Below are positions 58,982 to 64,000 of a DNA stretch of 64,000 nucleotides, in pieces. Origin of the DNA: a virus. The DNA lies in IMG/VR virus record IMGVR_UViG_3300047089_000043, positions 1 to 64,000 of that record; one strand, 5' to 3'. The position numbers and the translations under genes were made by a program. The first letter of the stretch is position 1, and each line of letters starts with the position of its first letter. The notes below the pieces were generated by a model, which made no database searches, was not told the DNA's origin, and worked only from the letters and a program-made list of their open reading frames with translations.

Positions 58982-59206
58982 ATGACAGTTGTGAAGAATC
59001 CCCACGCCGGGGCGTTGCCAGTTGAGCAGCCCCCGGCCGATGCACCTATCCGGTATGTTAAGTGTGACCGAGATCAGGCTTGCGACTATGCCAAGTTTGA
59101 GATCACCACGCCTAGCGGTCCCGTGTTTCTGTGCGGCCACCACTTCCACGTTAACGAGCTATTTCTTATGAGTACCGACTATGAGGTGAATCGGATAAAT
59201 GCGTAA
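58982..59206 (+). CDS. DUF7455-like small zinc protein
   Basis: A 74-residue protein: CDRDQACDYAKFEITTPSGP then VFLCGHHFHVNE, the same CxxxxC...G.VFLCxHH pattern as the protein at 273-581. Common as a short protein in actinobacteria and phages. Function unknown. Confidence 0.65.
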   Translation: MTVVKNPHAGALPVEQPPADAPIRYVKCDRDQACDYAKFEITTPSGPVFLCGHHFHVNELFLMSTDYEVNRINA

Positions 59207-59567
59207 CTACGCAACTGACCCCGCTCCCGATCTGAGTAAGCAGCCTAAGTGGTTGCAGAATTACGTCGATGATATGCGGCGAGATCTTGTTCGCAAGGAT
59301 AAGCGAATCAAGGAACTGTCAGAGCAGCATCCCGGCTCCAATGTAGTAATGGGCGGGCGCATCGGTGAGCCTGACGCCACTCTGCCGCCTGATTCTCGCA
59401 TTTTCTTCTACGCGGGTGAAGGTCGCGACATGCTTACCAATATGGTCGAGATTCGTTTCGATCATCAGAGCGATAAGGAAAGGCTTTACATCGGCTCCTA
59501 TGGTATGCGCGGAGTACGTATTATCCCTAGCGCTAGCAATTCCTTCTACCTCGAATTGGATGCTTGA
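59199..59567 (+). CDS. Unknown conserved-looking phage protein
   Basis: A 122-residue protein with a helical start (PKWLQNYVDDMRRDLVRKDK) and strands VEIRFDHQSDKERLYIGSYG, a pattern I associate with small actinophage proteins of unknown role. Overlaps the previous gene by 8 bases. Confidence 0.55.
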   Translation: MRNYATDPAPDLSKQPKWLQNYVDDMRRDLVRKDKRIKELSEQHPGSNVVMGGRIGEPDATLPPDSRIFFYAGEGRDMLTNMVEIRFDHQSDKERLYIGSYGMRGVRIIPSASNSFYLELDA

Positions 59568-59702
59568 GTGAGTAGCATCTTTATCGTAACGAATGACGAA
59601 GGTGACGAGTTTACTTTCGACCGCTTCGAGGAAGCGCTATACACGTTCATGCAGTGTTATCTAAACGATGCAGAATCAGCAGAGCTAAGGTGGTCATCTT
59701 GA
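59568..59702 (+). CDS. Short unknown protein
   Basis: A 44-residue acidic protein from GTG 59568 directly after the previous stop (IFIVTNDEGDEFTFDRFEEA). Stop overlaps the RNA ligase start. Not recognised. Confidence 0.45.
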   Translation: MSSIFIVTNDEGDEFTFDRFEEALYTFMQCYLNDAESAELRWSS

Positions 59703-60397
59703 GTGCAGTAGAATTTCAGGGCTTCGGCAAAATTGCCAGGCTTAACCGGCCTATTGTAGTAACCGAGAAGATCGACGGCACTCACGCCGCGATTGGTATC
59801 AGGCTTTATGCGGTGGATCTCGGAGCGGATTACAACCTGCCTCATCACGACGATCGTGTAAGGTTCGTGGATCGTGGCGGGCGCGACGTTAATGGAATGG
59901 TCAACTACGCCGTCGTCTATGCGCAGAGCAGGAAGCGTATCATTACTCCCGCGTCCGACAACTACGGATTTGCTAAGTGGGTTTACGACAATGCGGAAAC
60001 GCTGGTTGAAGATCTGGGCGATGGGCTGCATTTCGGTGAATGGTGGGGGTCTGGTATTCAGCGCGGGTACGGATTTGAAAAGGGCGACAAGCGTTTCAGT
60101 CTCTTTAACGTCAAGCGCTGGACCGAGCCTTGTATGCTAGTCCATTCTGATGACGACAATTGCAGGCTGCCTAAGCGGTTTGCTACTCCTAAGCTTAGCG
60201 CTGTTCCGGTTCTTTACCAGGGTCCTTTTGACATGCTGAATATCCGGGCGTGTCTAGTGGATCTAGGTGTTAACGGATCAAGGGCAGCATACGGATTCAA
60301 CAGGCCAGAGGGCGTAGTCGTTTATCACACTGCGGCTAATGAACTGTTCAAGGTAACTCTTGAGAATGACGAGAAGCCTAAGAGTCAGGAAGCTTGA
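59699..60397 (+). CDS. Rnl2-type RNA ligase
   Basis: A 232-residue protein from TTG 59699. Motif I TEKIDGTHA with nucleophile Lys24, FGEWWGSGIQRGY (motif III-like), PEGVVVYH (motif IV) and LFKVTLEND (motif V Lys) are the order of ATP-dependent RNA ligases of the T4 Rnl2/DRB0094 group. It would seal 3'-OH/5'-phosphate nicks in RNA. Second RNA ligase in this genome, with chemistry unlike RtcB. Confidence 0.85.
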   Translation: MSAVEFQGFGKIARLNRPIVVTEKIDGTHAAIGIRLYAVDLGADYNLPHHDDRVRFVDRGGRDVNGMVNYAVVYAQSRKRIITPASDNYGFAKWVYDNAETLVEDLGDGLHFGEWWGSGIQRGYGFEKGDKRFSLFNVKRWTEPCMLVHSDDDNCRLPKRFATPKLSAVPVLYQGPFDMLNIRACLVDLGVNGSRAAYGFNRPEGVVVYHTAANELFKVTLENDEKPKSQEA

Positions 60398-60398
60398 T

Positions 60399-60575
60399 AT
60401 GAAGCTGGTAGTAACAATCGAACCCGGTTGGCAGCACGGCGCGCATGAAGTCGAAGTTGAATTGGGTGACGACTACGAGGATTACGACGCCAAGGAACTT
60501 GAAAGCGTCATGGCAGAGATTGCCGAAGACACTTTTAACAACGAAGTTTCCTACGGCTGGCACACGGTTGACTAA
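60399..60575 (+). CDS. Short unknown protein
   Basis: A 58-residue very acidic protein (VVTIEPGWQHGAHEVEVELG). Starts one base after the ligase stop. Not recognised. Confidence 0.45.
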   Translation: MKLVVTIEPGWQHGAHEVEVELGDDYEDYDAKELESVMAEIAEDTFNNEVSYGWHTVD

Positions 60576-60705
60576 AGAAGAAGCTGCGCTCCGGTTTCAG
60601 GTAATGCTATTGGAGCATGGGGCGCAGCTTGAAACCAGCGCCGATTACTGGAAGACGACAACATTGGAGCATATGCTAAATGGCTACGACCGATTTGACA
60701 ATTAA
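60568..60705 (+). CDS. Short unknown protein
   Basis: A 45-residue protein from TTG 60568 (MTKEEAALRFQVMLLEHGAQ), overlapping both neighbours. No clear ribosome site; moderately likely. Confidence 0.38.
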   Translation: MTKEEAALRFQVMLLEHGAQLETSADYWKTTTLEHMLNGYDRFDN

Positions 60706-60841
60706 GGTTGATATGCGAAGCCTCGCCGCTGTTAAGGAATTTATTGTGAGCGTGCAAGAAATCGCGGGCACCACGAATGACCCCAATACCGAAACTAATT
60801 TGCTCGCCGCGATTGATAAGCTTTACGGAAGGACTCGCTAA
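60680..60841 (+). CDS. Short unknown protein
   Basis: A 53-residue helical protein (LTIKVDMRSLAAVKEFIVSV). Overlaps the previous gene; stop overlaps the next ATG. Not recognised. Confidence 0.45.
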   Translation: MATTDLTIKVDMRSLAAVKEFIVSVQEIAGTTNDPNTETNLLAAIDKLYGRTR

Positions 60842-61257
60842 TGGTAACAGAGCGGGAGGATATATCCGAAGAAGCTATGGCGGCATATAAACGTGCGGCC
60901 GAAGCGGTACTTGCAGCAGGCCCGGAAGATAGAGGCGAGGTTAACAAGCAGATTGCAGAAGTCATTAAGGACGCTAAGGAATCATGGCCTACCATGTCAG
61001 AGAATGACTTGGCCAGTTTCTTCCAGTCTCAGTCTATGCTTATGACCACGCTTGGCCATATGAATGTGATGAAACTGAGCATGGCTATTGATCTAGTCTT
61101 CCGCAATTGCACCTTGGCCGCTGCCGCGATTGTCGGCGCTTACGATCTAGACGATACCGAGTCACCTAAGCGTGATCTTGACGAGCTTGCAGAAGAAGCG
61201 ATTAAGGCTAACGAAGAATTCAACCTGCCCGATTCTAACACTGGCATGTATCTCTAA
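60841..61257 (+). CDS. Unknown helical protein
   Basis: A 138-residue protein, mainly helical and acidic (ISEEAMAAYKRAAEAVLAAG, LGHMNVMKLSMAIDLVFR). Not recognised. Confidence 0.5.
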   Translation: MVTEREDISEEAMAAYKRAAEAVLAAGPEDRGEVNKQIAEVIKDAKESWPTMSENDLASFFQSQSMLMTTLGHMNVMKLSMAIDLVFRNCTLAAAAIVGAYDLDDTESPKRDLDELAEEAIKANEEFNLPDSNTGMYL

Positions 61258-61266
61258 GGTGGAGCA

Positions 61267-61662
61267 ATGGCACGCAGAAAGAAGCTAACTTCTAATTGGC
61301 CCCCGGCTGGCTGGGATGTATCGTATGAGTATGAACTGTGCGGAACTACGGTAACGTCGCGGAAGTTTGATCTGAGAATTGCCAATGATCCGGGTAAGCG
61401 AAAGCAAGGTGTTCTCTGGTTCCAGTTCGACTACTACGTCTTGAACAACAATATCAATAAGGGATGGATTAGCGGTTTCGATCCTAATGGGGGATTCGTT
61501 TCCTACTACCCTGACCAGATCGTAGCTGTCCGTCCCCACAGGGAAAAGAAAACTAAGGAATCGGCAGCCCGTGTACCACTTGCTAAGGCTTTGCCGAAGC
61601 AGAGAAAGAGGCGCAGCGATGCAGGACAAAAGCGCGGACCGCGTAAGGCCAAGGCCACGTAA
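61267..61662 (+). CDS. Unknown basic protein
   Basis: A 131-residue protein: a beta-rich core (VSYEYELCGTTVTSRKFDLR, WFQFDYYVLN) and a Lys/Arg-rich tail (KQRKRRSDAGQKRGPRKAKA). Nucleic-acid binding is likely from charge. GGTGGAG precedes the ATG. Confidence 0.5.
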   Translation: MARRKKLTSNWPPAGWDVSYEYELCGTTVTSRKFDLRIANDPGKRKQGVLWFQFDYYVLNNNINKGWISGFDPNGGFVSYYPDQIVAVRPHREKKTKESAARVPLAKALPKQRKRRSDAGQKRGPRKAKAT

Positions 61663-61885
61663 TTCACACGTTGAAAAAGCGTGGGCGCGATATGCTTATG
61701 CCTTTGAGGAAAGGGCGCGGCTAGTGGATACTGCCCCGCCCACTCTGGTATCGGCATATACTGAGCGGGAGCAGGAGAGAATGAAGGTTCTCAATGCTAA
61801 GTACCGAAGGTGCAATGAGTTGCTGCTAGAGTACTTTACAGAATTCGACGCGGACCAGATGGAGGCATTCGGTTATGGCCCATAG
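61619..61885 (+). CDS. Unknown helical protein
   Basis: An 88-residue charged helical protein (VEKAWARYAYAFEERARLVD). ATG 61619 follows GAGG and overlaps the previous gene by 44 bases. Not recognised. Confidence 0.45.
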   Translation: MQDKSADRVRPRPRNSHVEKAWARYAYAFEERARLVDTAPPTLVSAYTEREQERMKVLNAKYRRCNELLLEYFTEFDADQMEAFGYGP

Positions 61886-62087
61886 TTCTAAGATATATAA
61901 TTGCTGGCATTGCGGCGGGCCGGGTATCAGTCAGGTCAGCAGTACTTATATCTGTCCCCGCTGCGATGTTACGTGGCGTCCTCATGGATGCACGGAGCAT
62001 ATACTATCTGACAGGATTGCTTACTGCGGCGCGGTATTGCAAGTAGTTGACTTTGCTGACCCGGCTACACTCAGCTCCCCGGCTTAA
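61875..62087 (+). CDS. Zinc-ribbon protein
   Basis: A 70-residue protein with CWHCGGPG and YICPRCDVTW (zinc ribbon) and CTEHI further on. Start overlaps the previous end. Function unknown. Confidence 0.6.
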   Translation: MAHSSKIYNCWHCGGPGISQVSSTYICPRCDVTWRPHGCTEHILSDRIAYCGAVLQVVDFADPATLSSPA

Positions 62088-62103
62088 CAACAGAGGAATA
62101 CAA

Positions 62104-62394
62104 ATGAGTAAGAGAACCAGGGCGCGGCGCGTTGACCCGATTGAGGAAAACATTAGGCGCATTACCGATCCTCCCGAGCGTATGAATTTTAAGCCGATCG
62201 AGGTAAGGCTTAGCGGTCCTAAGCATTTCTTCCGCGATGATGACTCTGTGCATATCCTCGAATTCCGCACGGGAGCGGCAAGGCACAGTTACCGCAATTC
62301 AATTCCGCTCACCACAGCGGAGCTTAGGGAATTGCGACAAGAGATTACGAATTGGCTAGGCGATGACTATGGACTGAGGCCCAATGCGAGCTAG
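62104..62394 (+). CDS. Small unknown protein
   Basis: A 96-residue basic protein (SKRTRARRVDPIEENIRRIT, LTTAELRELRQEITNWLG) with AGAGGA before ATG 62104. Not recognised. Confidence 0.5.
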   Translation: MSKRTRARRVDPIEENIRRITDPPERMNFKPIEVRLSGPKHFFRDDDSVHILEFRTGAARHSYRNSIPLTTAELRELRQEITNWLGDDYGLRPNAS

Positions 62395-62566
62395 CACCTG
62401 GTTTGAATCGCTGGAAGATTTGCTGCGTAAGGTAGATAACGATACGGGGTTTATCGCGGTTCCTCTTATCCGTAAGGCTATGACCGAAGATCAGCACCAG
62501 CTATTCCATGATGCCGCATGGGAACAAGGTTGTCCCATCTGCGATGAGGAACGGAAATCGATATGA
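62384..62566 (+). CDS. Small unknown protein
   Basis: A 60-residue protein ending with CPICDEE, a single CxxC. Overlaps both neighbours. Not recognised. Confidence 0.45.
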   Translation: MRASTWFESLEDLLRKVDNDTGFIAVPLIRKAMTEDQHQLFHDAAWEQGCPICDEERKSI

Positions 62567-62712
62567 CGTTGACCCCAACTACGCTTATTTGTGTACGATG
62601 CCTAAAGAAGTGGACGCCGCCGCACAGTTGCGACGTGGCTTATGGTGACACGCTGGTTAAGCTAATCAGAACCGAAGACTACAAGGGCGAGGCACAGGCA
62701 AATGAGGATTGA
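62563..62712 (+). CDS. Short zinc-knuckle-like protein
   Basis: A 49-residue protein (LICVRCLKKWTPPHSCDVAY) with CxxC and C, a partial zinc site. Starts in the previous stop and overlaps the next by 11 bases. Not recognised. Confidence 0.42.
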   Translation: MTLTPTTLICVRCLKKWTPPHSCDVAYGDTLVKLIRTEDYKGEAQANED

Positions 62713-62986
62713 GCGAATACAGACCAGGCATGGGGGATTCATTGAGATCGTTCTTCCCGATGATTTCGATTTTGATGATATCGAAATGCCCACCGGGGAT
62801 GACATGATTGCCGCAGCTATGCGGTATATGTCCAAGATTTATCTCGACGCATCCCAGCGAATTGCAGTCGCCACCACGTTTACGAATGTGGCGATGGCCA
62901 GCTATGCGGAAACGCTGGACATCTTGAACGATCCCGAAGCGATGGCAGCTATTGAGGAAGCTAAGCAGGAAGGTGCAACCGAATGA
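62702..62986 (+). CDS. Unknown acidic protein
   Basis: A 94-residue protein (GGFIEIVLPDDFDFDDIEMP then helices). Overlaps both neighbours. Not recognised. Confidence 0.5.
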   Translation: MRIERIQTRHGGFIEIVLPDDFDFDDIEMPTGDDMIAAAMRYMSKIYLDASQRIAVATTFTNVAMASYAETLDILNDPEAMAAIEEAKQEGATE

Positions 62987-63096
62987 GTCTGCATGACGCA
63001 CTTATATGGATTCTTTCCAGCGCGGCCAGTTCCCTGCTAGTTTGTGCGTGGCTGTGGATGATGACCGAGCTGTGGCATAGGGGCGATGGACGATGA
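62983..63096 (+). CDS. Single-span membrane peptide
   Basis: A 37-residue peptide with one hydrophobic helix (ALIWILSSAASSLLVCAWLW). Start and stop overlap neighbours. Not recognised. Confidence 0.45.
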   Translation: MSLHDALIWILSSAASSLLVCAWLWMMTELWHRGDGR

Positions 63097-63299
63097 ATCG
63101 TTGCGCTTATTGTCGCGGGGCTAGGTGTCCATGCGTTTGCACTAAAGATTGCGGCGCTCGACCAGCAGAGTCCGGCAACAGTCACGTATGCGGAAAGGCA
63201 CCGCTCGAAGTGATTAAGGAATGGTTGCGCTCAACTGGCAATTACAGTGAGGAAGAACTAGAACATTATGGCGAGTTACAAGATTACCGTCTGGATTGA
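63093..63299 (+). CDS. Cys-rich small protein
   Basis: A 68-residue protein with CAYCRGARCPCVCTKDC, six cysteines in 17 residues, and one more with His (HVCGKA). Probably binds one or two zinc ions. Function unknown. Confidence 0.5.
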   Translation: MNRCAYCRGARCPCVCTKDCGARPAESGNSHVCGKAPLEVIKEWLRSTGNYSEEELEHYGELQDYRLD

Positions 63300-63396
63300 T
63301 ACCGACCTTAGCCGCGATTACATCATTTCGGAGCTTGAGAGTATGGACTTTCCTAACGGCGTGCAATACGACATAGAAGAAGTGACTAGCGCATGA
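63268..63396 (+). CDS. Short unknown protein
   Basis: A 42-residue acidic protein (MASYKITVWIDTDLSRDYII). Overlaps the previous gene by 32 bases; its stop overlaps the next ATG. Not recognised. Confidence 0.42.
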   Translation: MASYKITVWIDTDLSRDYIISELESMDFPNGVQYDIEEVTSA

Positions 63397-63911
63397 TGGG
63401 CAGGACGCATGAATTCGTAGGCAGTGCCGCCTGGCTTAGTGCCATGGCGGCTATTCCTGCGTTGGGGCACCTGGGTTGGACCGCTGTCATAGGTGGCGCG
63501 GGTCTTGCATATATTGCCGCTCTCGGTCCTGACATTGATCACCCGAGGGCGACGATAACCCGGATGCTTGGCCCGATTACAAAGGGAATCAATAAGCTAC
63601 TGCTGGCGCTGGGCGTTAAGCACCGGGGATTTACTCACAGCTTCTTTGCTACTGCGCTAGTCGCGATGGTTATGTTTTCCTTCGTAGCGTTCTTGCATCT
63701 GGTGCCATGGGTTGCGGCTGCGGTCGTAGTCGGCTGGCTTTCCCATTCGCTAATAGACGCTATCGGTAAACGCAAGGTTCAATTCTTGTGGCCACAGCGG
63801 GGCGGATTGTGCCTCGGTCTAGTCAGTGCTGATTCCGGCATTGAGAACTATTTCATTTTTCCGGTAGCTATCCTGGCTAACCTGTTCCTTCTTTGGGTGG
63901 TGATCTTTTAA
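63393..63911 (+). CDS. YdjM-like membrane metal-dependent hydrolase
   Basis: A 172-residue membrane protein: GRTHEFVGSAAW, YIAALGPDIDHPRA, KHRGFTHSFFAT, and GWLSHSLIDAIGKRKVQFLW with His/Asp pairs between membrane helices. This is the YdjM/DUF457 pattern of predicted membrane-bound metal hydrolases acting on lipids or wall precursors. Substrate unknown. ATG 63396 is an alternative start. Confidence 0.75.
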   Translation: MMGRTHEFVGSAAWLSAMAAIPALGHLGWTAVIGGAGLAYIAALGPDIDHPRATITRMLGPITKGINKLLLALGVKHRGFTHSFFATALVAMVMFSFVAFLHLVPWVAAAVVVGWLSHSLIDAIGKRKVQFLWPQRGGLCLGLVSADSGIENYFIFPVAILANLFLLWVVIF

Positions 63912-64000
63912 GTGATTCAGTATTTGGCAAGCAACCTGACTGTGCTGTCAGCCGAAGTAGCGTTGCCTGAAAAGGGAGTATCGTCTTACAAAGAAATGGT
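63912..64000 (+). CDS. Start of an unknown gene, cut by window end
   Basis: GTG 63912 follows the previous stop directly and opens a frame of at least 29 codons (MIQYLASNLTVLSAEVALPE) that runs off the end. Too short to assign. Confidence 0.4.
   Translation, partial: MIQYLASNLTVLSAEVALPEKGVSSYKEM

Noticed and set aside
1-64000. tRNA genes, integrase, repressor and attachment site
   Set aside because: Gaps between genes are too short for tRNA cloverleaf sequences that I can see, and no recombinase or repressor motif was found among the products; a temperate lifestyle is not supported by this window.

Overview
The window looks like the left part of the genome of a tailed double-stranded DNA phage with a siphovirus tail, infecting an actinobacterium. 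Every gene I can support lies on the + strand, genes are packed with 1-4 base stop/start overlaps, and base composition is close to balanced rather than GC-rich. The structural genes give the phage identity: terminase, portal, HK97-type protease and capsid, tail assembly chaperone with a -1 slip site, 1341-residue tape measure. The actinobacterial host is inferred from a prokaryotic ubiquitin-like protein (Pup), actinobacterial-type small zinc proteins, ThyX and the overall gene style. The right edge cuts a gene, so the genome continues. No integrase, repressor, tRNA gene or CRISPR array was seen.

Layout. 1-230: left end with a short direct repeat and hairpins. 231-5720: packaging and prohead genes, with Pup translationally coupled between a zinc-binding protein and the small terminase. 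5721-14925: major capsid protein bracketed by perfect hairpins, then an unusual insert holding a GH5 glycosidase, a possible glycosyltransferase, several beta-rich probable virion proteins, and a 1236-residue protein with a propeller-like centre and about 24 KKPxAxGTG repeats. 14925-27907: connector, tail tube, frameshifted chaperone, tape measure with a lytic transglycosylase-like domain, large tip protein and three related tip/fibre proteins. 27954-31904: membrane/holin-like proteins, an HNH protein, a papain-like peptidase and a GH25 endolysin, closed by a strong terminator (31937-31973).

32000-64000: early/replication region, started by a TTGACG-17-TAAAGT promoter and a sigma-like protein. 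It holds a family A DNA polymerase, a RecA/DnaB-like ATPase, a RecB-like nuclease, an SSB-like protein, endonuclease VII, a split DnaG-like primase (zinc finger and TOPRIM in overlapping reading frames), a DEDD exonuclease, and nucleotide enzymes (two MazG-like, dCMP deaminase, a dATP/dGTP diphosphohydrolase-like protein, a DUF4406-like protein, ThyX). It also has two unrelated RNA ligases (RtcB and an Rnl2-type ligase). A second copy of the promoter motif sits directly before rtcB. Many small unknown, membrane and zinc-knuckle proteins fill the rest.

Most unusual content: (1) a complete Pup gene in the packaging operon; (2) a cellulose-synthase-like processive GT2 enzyme with all catalytic motifs, coupled to a membrane-anchored GH16 glucanase that also has an internal ideal ribosome site; together with GH5, GH25 and the possible glycosyltransferase this is a rich polysaccharide toolkit for a phage; (3) a class III nucleotide-cyclase-like protein and a SLOG-like protein, both families linked in bacteria to nucleotide signalling; (4) two RNA-repair ligases. 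The functions proposed for these combinations are inference.
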